NCBI GenBank assembly: GCA_035510795.1 | Contig: DATKGL010000015.1 | Coordinates: 1 to 23,666, forward strand | DNA from: DATKGL01 sp035510795 | GTDB taxonomy: Bacteria; Patescibacteriota; Saccharimonadia; Saccharimonadales; UBA4665 | Reading direction: 5' to 3' | DNA length: 23,666 bases | Shown: in pieces, positions 1 to 5,858 of the stretch | Layout: every line of letters starts with the position of its first letter | How positions within the stretch are numbered: the stretch's first letter is position 1 | Notes under the pieces: model-generated | What the model was told of the DNA's origin: nothing | Database searches by the model: none | Seen by the model: only the letters and a program-made list of their open reading frames with translations | Translations under genes and position numbers: made by a program

Positions 1-1
1 T

Positions 2-139
2 AACATAGCCTGGGAGCTTAACAACAAACCTAGAAGAAGATTACACTGGCATACGCCGCAGGAAGTTTACGATTGGCTTGAACAATACCCGGATCGTCAG
101 CTAGACTTAGCGCAGGTTGCGTTTGGTTCTAGAATTTAG
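2..139 (+). pseudogene. C-terminal end of an IS30-family transposase (cut by window edge)
   Basis: The reading frame is open from the window edge to a TAG stop at 137-139 and gives 45 residues. It includes ELNNKPRRRLHWHTPQEVYD, which closely matches the usual end of IS30-family DDE transposases (LNNRPRK-L-TP-EV). The DDE catalytic core would lie upstream, outside the window, so it is not possible to say whether the element is intact or a remnant. No terminal inverted repeat or target duplication could be recognised in the bases that follow. Family recognition is fairly secure; the status (gene or fragment) is unknown. Confidence 0.7.
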
Positions 140-302
140 GCAATCAAGAGCAGAATATTACCGGCTGCTATCTGAACATAGATCACTTGACCCGGACCCC
201 AATAAGCTGTGGATAACAGGTGGTAAATTGATCAAAATTATGGTAAAGTCTACTACAGAATGAGCTAACGACTGATCGCTCAATAAAAATACTTTTGTAG
301 TG

Positions 303-333
303 AACCCCCAAGTAAACATCTTGGGGGTTTTCT
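303..333 (+). terminator. Rho-independent terminator
   Basis: A perfect 10-bp stem (AACCCCCAAG at 303-312 with CTTGGGGGTT at 320-329) with a 7-nt loop is followed by T-rich sequence. It lies about 165 bp after the transposase stop and closes whatever is transcribed from the left edge. Confidence 0.8.
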
Positions 334-472
334 ATTAGAGGTGTTATGGCTATTAACACTGAACATAGGGGTGCAAAATCTTTCTACTAGAGGGCTTTTA
401 TCCCGATGTTGACTGGTATAACAGGGGTAAAACAGATCATTTGCTATGCTGGTATAATTGTTATGTTAATCA

Positions 473-501
473 TTGACAAAAAAGCACTACCATGGTATAT
501 T
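473..501 (+). promoter_or_regulatory. Sigma-70-like promoter
   Basis: TTGACA (473-478), a 17-bp spacer and TATATT (496-501) make a near-consensus promoter. Transcription would start around 508 and the first real gene downstream begins at 913, so the RNA would carry a leader of about 400 nt. It could instead drive an unannotated small RNA. Confidence 0.55.
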
Positions 502-509
502 AACAACAT

Positions 510-775
510 CCTCGCTTCAGGCGATGGGGTGGAATCCTCAAACAGGGTGTAATGATAAATCTTACCTCTGTCAGCTTGAGTGGTGGGGTGAATCCTTAAC
601 AATTTGTTCTTGTTAAGTTTGTAAACCAAATATGAGCGGTCATATAACTGTAAATACTTGGAGCAAGCTAGATAGTTACGGGACTTTAATACTCACTTGA
701 GCTTTCATAGTTCGTGAGATTTGTTCCATAATCGACTACTATTTTTTTTCGACCCGACTTACGATTGAATTTTTT
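510..775. other. Non-coding stretch, possible mobile-element scar
   Basis: No convincing gene is seen here. Two imperfect copies of a short G-rich motif occur: GATGGGGTGGAATCCT at 523-538 and GGTGGGGTGAATCCT at 582-596. The first lies next to a small CGC/GCG hairpin (511-524). Read on the minus strand, the first copy plus hairpin resembles the right end of IS200/IS605-type (tnpB-bearing) elements, but this is a resemblance only. A 61-codon open frame on the minus strand (444-629) covers both copies and has no recognisable domain. Confidence 0.3.
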
Positions 776-828
776 GGGTAAAGCACCGAAGCGATAAATT
801 TTTTAATTATCGTTTTAGCGCTTTACCC
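776..828 (+). repeat. Long imperfect hairpin in leader of the 913 gene
   Basis: GGGTAAAGC (776-784) pairs with GCTTTACCC (820-828), and CGATAA (792-797) pairs with TTATCG (807-812). A partly paired internal loop lies between. It is not followed by a T run and lies 85 bp before a start codon, so a leader element is as likely as a terminator. Confidence 0.55.
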
Positions 829-852
829 ACTGTCCCCAACAGGACAGCTTTC

Positions 853-874
853 GTCAGTCGTGGCCACGACTGAC
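853..874. repeat. Perfect 22-bp palindrome
   Basis: The half-site GTCAGTCGTGG (853-863) is followed directly by its exact reverse complement CCACGACTGAC (864-874). A perfect palindrome with no spacer suits a dimeric DNA-binding protein better than an RNA hairpin. A small stem CTGTCC/GGACAG lies just upstream (831-846). It sits 39 bp before the start codon of the secreted protein gene. Confidence 0.7.
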
Positions 875-888
875 TTAAGTCACATCAA

Positions 889-907
889 TCACCCATGAAA
901 GGGGTGA
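889..907 (+). promoter_or_regulatory. Hairpin that masks the Shine-Dalgarno site
   Basis: TCACCC (889-894) can pair with GGGTGA (902-907) around a 7-nt loop. The 3' arm is part of the ribosome-binding sequence AAAGGGGTGA that precedes ATG 913, so folding would hide it. This also decides the start: the ATG at 895 lies inside the hairpin loop, before the Shine-Dalgarno sequence, and is unlikely to be used. Confidence 0.5.
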
Positions 908-912
908 CTAAC

Positions 913-2193
913 ATGGTCGCAACTGTTATACCTCGAATAAGGAAACGGTTTGCAAAAAGCCTGGCCACCTTCTGGGTGGTTGTTGGTTTGCTGGCTACTG
1001 GCGGCGGTTTTGCTCTCACGAGTACTACTGCTGTATCGGCCCAGCAACCGACTGCTAGTTGGACGCACTTAGGAGGAGACCCTCTCTTCCCTGGTGGTCT
1101 CAGTGCAATCGCTGCGCAACAACATTTCAGCCTGAGAGACGCCTATGTCTTTGCTCTGACCTCACCGGTCGGGCAATCGGCTTTGGCAACTGATGGTCTG
1201 AGTGTCGCTCAGCGTGAAGCAGTCACTGCAGGTGCCCGCCAAGGTGAATTCGTTTCGTGCTCCCTGATATACGGGGATGTATTTCAAGCGATGACCTACG
1301 GCGCCAACGGCGTTGCCGTCGATCACTATGTCATATTCTCGGACCCCAGGTTCAAGAATCATGGGTCTCCCGCGTTCTGCGAGAACATCCGTGTCGGCAA
1401 TGTGGTCGTACATCTGCTCGTACCCGTGGTGTGTGCGAATATCGCGCTAATCAATATGACACCAGCGCCGACACCGCTCGTTCCAGTTACAATCACCAAG
1501 GTCGCCGAATCGGCTACCGGTCAGGTCTTTCCGACCCCGACAGGTACGTTCAGGTTCCAAGTGACCGCAGGTGGGAGCGAGCACGTCGTACTCTATCAGC
1601 AGGCAAACCAGCTGCTGGGCAAGTACCCGGTCGGTTCGACCGTTCGAGTGCAAGAGCTCTCAACTCTCGGCAACGGGAAGTGGGTCACTCTGTCCCCGGA
1701 CGTTCAGACGGTGCGTTTGACGAAGCAGCCTTTCCTGTTTGTTTATAAGGATCAAGAGGCTGCTACACCGCCAGCGTCGACGACGACCACTACTACCTTG
1801 CCACCACCTCCGGTGACAACGACTACGACTATGCCACCAGCACAGCCGAAGCCGCCAACAGTAGTGTTTGAGGAAACGCCACCGGCGTTTGAGGCACCCT
1901 ACGAGGGGCAGCAAGTTCAGGTGTGTGCTGATGCAACTGGGCCAACCGGTGATCCTTTACTGGTTGACTTTAGTGCCAGCACTAACGTGCCCGGAGGCGA
2001 TCCTGGATCAACTTCGGCTACGTTCCAGCCAGACCCTGCTTCACCGCAGCGGTACTGCACCGTCTACACTGCCCCGATCTTCGCCGCAGCGTCGGAACTA
2101 GTTGCCATCAAGGTGACGGTGTGGGACACAACCACCCACCTGCAGGACTCCCAGCAATATCCTTGGGTGATCCTGCCTGAGCCAGCCTTCTAG
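913..2193 (+). CDS. Secreted protein with Thr/Pro-rich linker, unknown function
   Basis: A 426-residue product is predicted from ATG 913, chosen because AAAGGGGTGA lies just before it. An in-frame ATG at 895 would precede that site. The N-terminus (basic RIRKRF, hydrophobic WVVVGLLATGGG, cleavage near VSA|QQ at about residue 43) is a signal peptide. A domain with several cysteines (about 75-160) follows, then a segment starting VTITKVAES that resembles the beta-sandwich repeats of Gram-positive surface proteins. Next come a linker of Thr runs and PPPP (about 285-310) and a C-terminal beta-rich domain ending at PEPAF with no sorting signal or membrane anchor. The gene is visibly more GC-rich than its neighbours, and Thr-run linkers of this type are common in Actinobacteria, so transfer from a host or co-resident is possible. 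I do not recognise a specific function. The product is probably released or loosely wall-associated. Confidence 0.75.
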   Translation: MVATVIPRIRKRFAKSLATFWVVVGLLATGGGFALTSTTAVSAQQPTASWTHLGGDPLFPGGLSAIAAQQHFSLRDAYVFALTSPVGQSALATDGLSVAQREAVTAGARQGEFVSCSLIYGDVFQAMTYGANGVAVDHYVIFSDPRFKNHGSPAFCENIRVGNVVVHLLVPVVCANIALINMTPAPTPLVPVTITKVAESATGQVFPTPTGTFRFQVTAGGSEHVVLYQQANQLLGKYPVGSTVRVQELSTLGNGKWVTLSPDVQTVRLTKQPFLFVYKDQEAATPPASTTTTTTLPPPPVTTTTTMPPAQPKPPTVVFEETPPAFEAPYEGQQVQVCADATGPTGDPLLVDFSASTNVPGGDPGSTSATFQPDPASPQRYCTVYTAPIFAAASELVAIKVTVWDTTTHLQDSQQYPWVILPEPAF

Positions 2194-2207
2194 AGAAGGA
2201 GTAGTCG

Positions 2208-2252
2208 GGAGTGTCCGTATTGTCGCGAGTTTTTGCGATTTGCGGGCACTCC
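2208..2252 (+). repeat. Stem-loop after the secreted protein gene
   Basis: GGAGTGTCCG (2208-2217) pairs with CGGGCACTCC (2243-2252), with one G-U pair. An inner stem of GTCGC with GCGAT lies within it. It sits 14 bp after the stop codon and lacks a T tail, so it is not a typical intrinsic terminator. It may be the first element of the larger structure that follows. Confidence 0.6.
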
Positions 2253-2255
2253 ATC

Positions 2256-2373
2256 GACTGCCGGTTTTCTACTTGCGTTTAGCGCAAGAACATAAGATTT
2301 TCTCCTCGCCTTTTGCGAGTTTCAGAGATTATCCCCTCGCGTTAGCGAGAGTTTCACAGAAATACCGGCAGTC
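2256..2373. repeat. Cloverleaf-like inverted-repeat structure (possible structured RNA)
   Basis: A perfect 10-bp outer stem (GACTGCCGGT 2256-2265, ACCGGCAGTC 2364-2373) encloses three small hairpins: CTTGCG/CGCAAG (2272-2288), CTCGC/GCGAG (2305-2319) and CTCGC/GCGAG (2336-2349). The result is a four-way junction of about 118 nt. Base pairing is seen directly; function is unknown. It lies upstream of the next gene's start (2456) and could be a leader, a small RNA or a recombination-type DNA structure. Confidence 0.55.
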
Positions 2374-2441
2374 AATTTATTTTATGAAGTTCAGTAACTA
2401 TCTAGTTTGCGTAAATATTAACTAATTCATTACTCTTTTTG

Positions 2442-2448
2442 AAAGGAG
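2442..2448 (+). promoter_or_regulatory. Strong ribosome-binding site
   Basis: AAAGGAG lies 7 nt before ATG 2456 and fixes that start. It contrasts with the many genes here that have no such site. Confidence 0.8.
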
Positions 2449-2455
2449 ATTTATA

Positions 2456-3778
2456 ATGAAACGATTTTTCAAAGTAACTTCAGCTATCGCTGTAGCTGCT
2501 TCTCTTCTGGTGCTTTGCACCAGCCAGGCTTTCGCTGTCAGCGAAGGTCAGATTGCTGGCGGCAACGTCAACTATAAGATTAAAGATTTAACCCAAAATT
2601 CAGTGTATGCCAATCCGGCTAGCGCTAATTCTTGTGATGTACTGGAATATAAAGCATTGCTTTATAACACTGGTCCATCTTCGTTATACAACGTGAACGT
2701 TGTTGCGGCCCTGCCAAGTACGGTCGCCAACAGCAACACTTCAACCATGACTGCCAGTTCAGAAAATGCCGATCCTGCTAGCACTTCTTTTTCAGCGACT
2801 GTTAATTTGTCGTCTGCACAAAATGTCAGCTACTTGAACGGCACGACTCAGCTGCTCAATGTTAACAATGGTTTGATAGAAAACCTGCCTGACGGTATTA
2901 CTCAGGGTGGCGTCAACATTGGTACGTTAGGCCCGTCTGTATCTGAATTCATCCAGTTTGAAACAAAAGTAAGTTGTCCTGTACCTGCTCCAGTTCCTCA
3001 ACCGGTTTACACCTGTAACTTGTTAAGCGTTACTGAACCTGCTACCAAGCAGGTTGATGCTGCTGTTCAATACACTGCTCAAAACGGCGCTGCCTTCAAA
3101 AATGTTACCTATAACTTTGGTGACGGAAGCACACCTTTGACAACTACCAGCACCACCGCTAACTACACCTACGCTCAGTACGGCAAGTACAATATTACAG
3201 CTACTGTCGGCTTTATAGTCAACGGTTCTACCGTATCTGCAACAAGCCCAAGCTGTGCTAAGACAGTAAGCTTTACTGCTCCTCCGGTTACACCTCAGCC
3301 GGTTTACACCTGTAACTTGTTAAACGTTACGAAACCTGCCACCAAGCAGATTGATGCCAATGTCCAATATACTGCCCAATACGGTGCTGCCTTCAAAAAC
3401 GTTACCTATAACTTTGGTGACGGAAGCACACCGCTAACAACTACTAATACCAGCGTTAACTACACCTACGCTCAGTATGGTACGTACAACATTACGGCTA
3501 CTGTCGCGTTCTTTGTTAACGGTAAGATCGTAACTGTGTCCAGCCCAAGTTGTGCTCAAACAGCAAGCTTTGTCGCTCCTACAGTTACTCCTCCAACTAC
3601 TCCTCCAACTACTCCTCCAGCCACACCTGCTGCTCCTGCAGCTCCGACCCAGTTAGTCAATACTGGCCCGGGTGATGTATTAGGAATATTTGGTGCGACT
3701 ACAGTCGCTGGTGCAGTAGGACACCGTTTGTTCGGTCGTCGTCTTTTCGCCCGCTTTGCCCGCGGCAGCATTAAATAA
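2456..3778 (+). CDS. Secreted surface protein with two PKD-type repeats and LVNTG sorting signal
   Basis: A 440-residue product with a clear signal peptide (KRFF, hydrophobic core, AFA|VS near residue 28). Residues 30-175 form a domain with NVNVVAALPS, similar in feel to DUF11-type repeats of bacterial surface proteins. Two 99-residue repeats follow (about 183-281 and 282-380), each with a PKD-like YNFGDGST core and a YTYAQYG-YNITATV strand pair. They are also highly similar at DNA level with a 297-bp offset. A TPPTTPP linker leads to LVNTGPG (400-406), a hydrophobic stretch and an Arg-rich tail. That layout is a cell-wall sorting signal with LVNTG instead of LPxTG. The protein is probably anchored by a sortase encoded elsewhere. 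A role in adhesion or host contact is an inference from repeats and anchoring. Confidence 0.85.
   Translation: MKRFFKVTSAIAVAASLLVLCTSQAFAVSEGQIAGGNVNYKIKDLTQNSVYANPASANSCDVLEYKALLYNTGPSSLYNVNVVAALPSTVANSNTSTMTASSENADPASTSFSATVNLSSAQNVSYLNGTTQLLNVNNGLIENLPDGITQGGVNIGTLGPSVSEFIQFETKVSCPVPAPVPQPVYTCNLLSVTEPATKQVDAAVQYTAQNGAAFKNVTYNFGDGSTPLTTTSTTANYTYAQYGKYNITATVGFIVNGSTVSATSPSCAKTVSFTAPPVTPQPVYTCNLLNVTKPATKQIDANVQYTAQYGAAFKNVTYNFGDGSTPLTTTNTSVNYTYAQYGTYNITATVAFFVNGKIVTVSSPSCAQTASFVAPTVTPPTTPPTTPPATPAAPAAPTQLVNTGPGDVLGIFGATTVAGAVGHRLFGRRLFARFARGSIK
2999..3592 (+). repeat. Tandem 297-bp direct repeat encoding the two PKD modules
   Basis: The sequence CCGGTTTACACCTGTAACTT occurs at 3002 and again at 3299, and similarity continues through both modules, giving an exact 99-codon period. 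This looks like a recent in-frame duplication, and module number could vary between strains. Confidence 0.8.
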
Positions 3779-3873
3779 CATATAGCTGTCAAGGCGCGGT
3801 AGCGAAAGCACATAAAACGTGCCGAGCTCCAAGTTAACAAACACTGACTGACCGCTCAAAACAAACCATAAGG

Positions 3874-3908
3874 AAATCCCCAAAGCTTCGGCTGAGGGGA
3901 TTTTCTTT
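3874..3908 (+). terminator. Rho-independent terminator with UUCG loop
   Basis: AAATCCCC (3874-3881) pairs with GGGGATTT (3896-3903), and an inner AGC-TTCG-GCT tetraloop stem lies within. TTTTCTTT follows. It ends the surface protein transcript about 95 bp after its stop. Confidence 0.85.
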
Positions 3909-3991
3909 ATGTCTCTGTTATGGTAGGATTACTCGAGTTTGTCCACATCAATAAAAAGAGTTAAATTGGTTTGTAGGCAGCTAAAAATAAT

Positions 3992-4068
3992 GGCCCCTTC
4001 GTCTAGCGGTCCAGGACATCGGGTTTTCATCCCGAAAATCGCGGGTTCAAATCCCGCAGGGGTCACCA
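3992..4068 (+). tRNA. tRNA-Glu (anticodon TTC)
   Basis: The acceptor stem is GGCCCCT with AGGGGTC, and the 3' CCA is encoded. The anticodon arm is TCGGG-TTTTCAT-CCCGA, giving anticodon TTC, which reads GAA/GAG. The T-arm is GCGGG-TTCAAAT-CCCGC and the D-loop has the usual GG. All canonical elbow bases are present. Confidence 0.95.
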
Positions 4069-4080
4069 TAAGTACTTTTA

Positions 4081-4105
4081 CCCCCGTAGAATCTACGGGG
4101 TTTTT
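4081..4105 (+). terminator. Terminator of tRNA-Glu
   Basis: CCCCGTAG (4082-4089) and CTACGGGG (4093-4100) form an 8-bp stem with a 3-nt loop followed by TTTTT. Confidence 0.85.
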
Positions 4106-4159
4106 AATTGTCTGAGTATTCTAAAGAGTAATTATTTCGATTCCTAAGTTATCTTTTGC

Positions 4160-4165
4160 TATGAT
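4160..4165 (+). promoter_or_regulatory. -10 box implying a leaderless mRNA
   Basis: TATGAT ends 6 nt before ATG 4172, so the transcript probably begins at or next to the start codon. No Shine-Dalgarno sequence is present. Confidence 0.5.
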
Positions 4166-4171
4166 AAGCCT

Positions 4172-4585
4172 ATGGAAAAACCACGACCCAACAAACACGT
4201 TATTCATCCCAAGGAATTTATTAAAAAAGAAGACGGCAAGTTTAATAACTTTAATCAGAAGTTTGCAGTTTGGATCGGGACACACGTCGGTTCAATGTAC
4301 TGTTTTTATCTGTTTAATGTTATTGCTTTTTTGTCTTTCAAGTCAGCCATTGACACCCATAACCTGGTCCCAATTATTAACTGGGTAAGCTCAAACTGGA
4401 TTCAGCTAGTCTTGCTGCCGGCCATTATGGTTGCCCAAAATGTTGCCCAAAAATCATCAGACGCTAAAACAGATGCCGATCACATGACGCTGACATATTT
4501 AGCCAATTTGCAGGACGAACAAATGACAGAATTGAAAGCTCAAACCGAAATCCTGGACTTCCTGAAAAAAGGCGTAAAGCACTAG
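4172..4585 (+). CDS. Small membrane protein, DUF1003-like
   Basis: A 137-residue product with a basic cytoplasmic N-terminus, a first membrane segment around 33-57 (VWIGTHVGSMYCFYLFNVIAF) interrupted by polar residues, a second around 70-90 (WIQLVLLPAIMVAQN), and a charged helical tail rich in Asp, Glu and Gln. The pattern of a WIGTH-G motif, two membrane segments and an ending in a Q-N-rich segment resembles the DUF1003 family, whose function is unknown. ATG 4172 is taken as the start because a -10 box lies immediately upstream. An overlapping frame at 4161-4388 is a shadow. Confidence 0.7.
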   Translation: MEKPRPNKHVIHPKEFIKKEDGKFNNFNQKFAVWIGTHVGSMYCFYLFNVIAFLSFKSAIDTHNLVPIINWVSSNWIQLVLLPAIMVAQNVAQKSSDAKTDADHMTLTYLANLQDEQMTELKAQTEILDFLKKGVKH

Positions 4586-4654
4586 CCGCCACCGCTCTAG
4601 CCGGGTGGTTCGCTTATTGTAATGTTTTAAATCTTCGCTTATCCTTAAACTAGT

Positions 4655-4942
4655 ATGGACAACCAGCTGCATATGATGCCTCTCCAAAATCAGCCTCCCC
4701 AACCTAGCGCTGCCCCAGCTTCTACTCCTGTGCAAATAGCAAAGCCGCAGCCCAAGAAACGTCATGCCAACAAATATATATATGGTTGTTTGGCTTTGAT
4801 AATACTCATAGCTGTTACTGTTTGCGTATATACCTGGCAGCATGGCCGAGTTAGTTCTCTCAATAAACAGGTAACAGAACTAAATGTTCAGTTGACTAAT
4901 TTGCAAAAACAAATTACGAAACTTAAAATTCCCACACAATAG
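4655..4942 (+). CDS. Short single-pass membrane coiled-coil protein
   Basis: A 95-residue product with a Pro/Gln-rich cytoplasmic N-terminus, a membrane segment (about 43-60, YGCLALIILIAVTVCVYTW) and a heptad-like coiled coil (SLNKQVTELNVQLTNLQKQITKL). The juxtamembrane pattern TWQH-RV--L---VT-LN matches the membrane-coiled-coil part of the gene at 6476, so the two are paralogous in that region. This one lacks the extracytoplasmic C-terminal domain. No Shine-Dalgarno site is visible. A possible -10 (TAAACT) ends only 3 nt before the ATG. Function unknown; it may partner with or be a truncated copy of the longer protein. Confidence 0.65.
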   Translation: MDNQLHMMPLQNQPPQPSAAPASTPVQIAKPQPKKRHANKYIYGCLALIILIAVTVCVYTWQHGRVSSLNKQVTELNVQLTNLQKQITKLKIPTQ

Positions 4943-4983
4943 AACCAATGCGTTTTGATATCAGGCGCGCCAAATTCTAGTCT

Positions 4984-5023
4984 AAGCCGGTAATTGTCAT
5001 AATATCCGGCTTTTTTTGTTTTT
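4984..5023 (+). terminator. Rho-independent terminator
   Basis: AAGCCGG (4984-4990) pairs with CCGGCTT (5006-5012), followed by a T-rich run to 5023. It separates the small coiled-coil gene from the ZIP transporter. Confidence 0.8.
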
Positions 5024-5044
5024 AAATTGCAAATATAGAATTAA

Positions 5045-5061
5045 TTGCGACTGATTTGCAG
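5045..5061. promoter_or_regulatory. Putative Fur-family operator upstream of the ZIP gene
   Basis: TTGCGACTGATTTGCA at 5045-5060 differs at two of 16 positions from the element in front of the Fur-family gene (17681-17696). The pattern TTGC-A-T-A-T-GCA is an imperfect inverted repeat. It lies about 30 bp before ATG 5092, where binding could block transcription. Assigned by the match between two metal-related genes, not by experiment. Confidence 0.5.
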
Positions 5062-5091
5062 AATTAGCCTCGAATTTATTAAGCTACTGTC

Positions 5092-5817
5092 ATGGCGCCT
5101 ATACTGCTGTCTTTCGGAACATTCTGCTCGACTATGTTTGGTGGAATCACGGCTATAAAAAATCAGAAACGCTTGCACTACATCCTTGGTTTAACTGCCG
5201 GTGTAATTTTAGGCGTTGTGGCGTTTGATTTACTACCCGAGATATTCAAACTGGTTAATGCCGACAGACTTAACAGCGCAAAACCGATGATTGCTCTTGT
5301 GCTCGGTTTTTTGCTGTTTCACATTATGGAAAAGACGCTGTTGCTTCACCATGCCCATGAGACGGAGTATGGCAAGCATCGGCATCCGCATGTCGGAGTA
5401 TTTTCCGCTTTAGCTCTATGCGGTCATAGTTTCTTGGACGGTGTCGGGATCGGGCTGGGTTTTAAGGTCAGCTCAGCTGTTGGTCTGGCGGTCGCCATTG
5501 CCGTCATCGGGCACGACTTTGCGGACGGATTAAATACTGTCACTCTGATGCTCAATCACAAAAACACCGTTCGCCGGTCGGCAAAATTACTCTTTTGTGA
5601 CGCCCTGGCTCCGGTGTTGGGTGTGATATCGACTTTCTTTTTCCATTTGTCCAACGTCGATCTCGTATTGTACCTAGGTTTCTTTACGGGATTCTTGTTA
5701 TATATCGGCGCTAGCGATATTTTGCCTCAGGCGCACGAGGAAAATTCATCAAAGATAACAATTCTTCTGACAATTACCGGCACGATTTTTATGTTTGTTG
5801 TCACGCGGTTCGCCTGA
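5092..5817 (+). CDS. ZIP-family divalent metal transporter
   Basis: A 241-residue hydrophobic protein with about eight membrane segments, the ZIP family layout. The metal-binding helices are recognisable: CGHSFLDGVGIG (about residues 109-120) and IGHDFADGLNTV (about 139-150) carry the His and Asp residues that line the ZIP transport path. Between the third and fourth helices lies a His-rich loop (LHHAHETEYGKHRHPH), typical of the variable metal-sensing loop of the family. It would move zinc, iron or manganese into the cytoplasm, and the metal cannot be decided from sequence. ATG 5092 is taken as the start. A putative metal-regulator site shared with the Fur-family gene lies just upstream. Confidence 0.85.
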   Translation: MAPILLSFGTFCSTMFGGITAIKNQKRLHYILGLTAGVILGVVAFDLLPEIFKLVNADRLNSAKPMIALVLGFLLFHIMEKTLLLHHAHETEYGKHRHPHVGVFSALALCGHSFLDGVGIGLGFKVSSAVGLAVAIAVIGHDFADGLNTVTLMLNHKNTVRRSAKLLFCDALAPVLGVISTFFFHLSNVDLVLYLGFFTGFLLYIGASDILPQAHEENSSKITILLTITGTIFMFVVTRFA

Positions 5818-5846
5818 CTTAGCTATTTGTCCCAATTTTTCTCTGG

Positions 5847-5852
5847 TATATT
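5847..5852 (+). promoter_or_regulatory. -10 box implying a leaderless mRNA
   Basis: TATATT ends 6 nt before ATG 5859 of the Nudix gene, and there is no Shine-Dalgarno sequence. Confidence 0.45.
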
Positions 5853-5858
5853 TAGAAT

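Noticed and set aside
444..629. 61-codon open frame on the minus strand
   Set aside because: No recognisable domain, no ribosome-binding site, and it overlaps short repeats and a good plus-strand promoter. Treated as non-coding.
895..912. ATG 895 as start of the secreted protein
   Set aside because: It lies inside a hairpin and upstream of the Shine-Dalgarno sequence. ATG 913 is correctly spaced from it.
1257..1748. Long open frame overlapping the secreted protein gene
   Set aside because: It is a shadow produced by high GC content. The sequence is Arg-rich without domain features, while the other frame has a signal peptide and linker.
2240..2425. 61-codon open frame on the plus strand
   Set aside because: It runs across the perfect stems of the cloverleaf structure and has no protein features.
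4161..4388. Alternative frame starting ATG 4161
   Set aside because: Its ATG is within the -10 box, and the other frame (4172) codes a coherent two-helix membrane protein.
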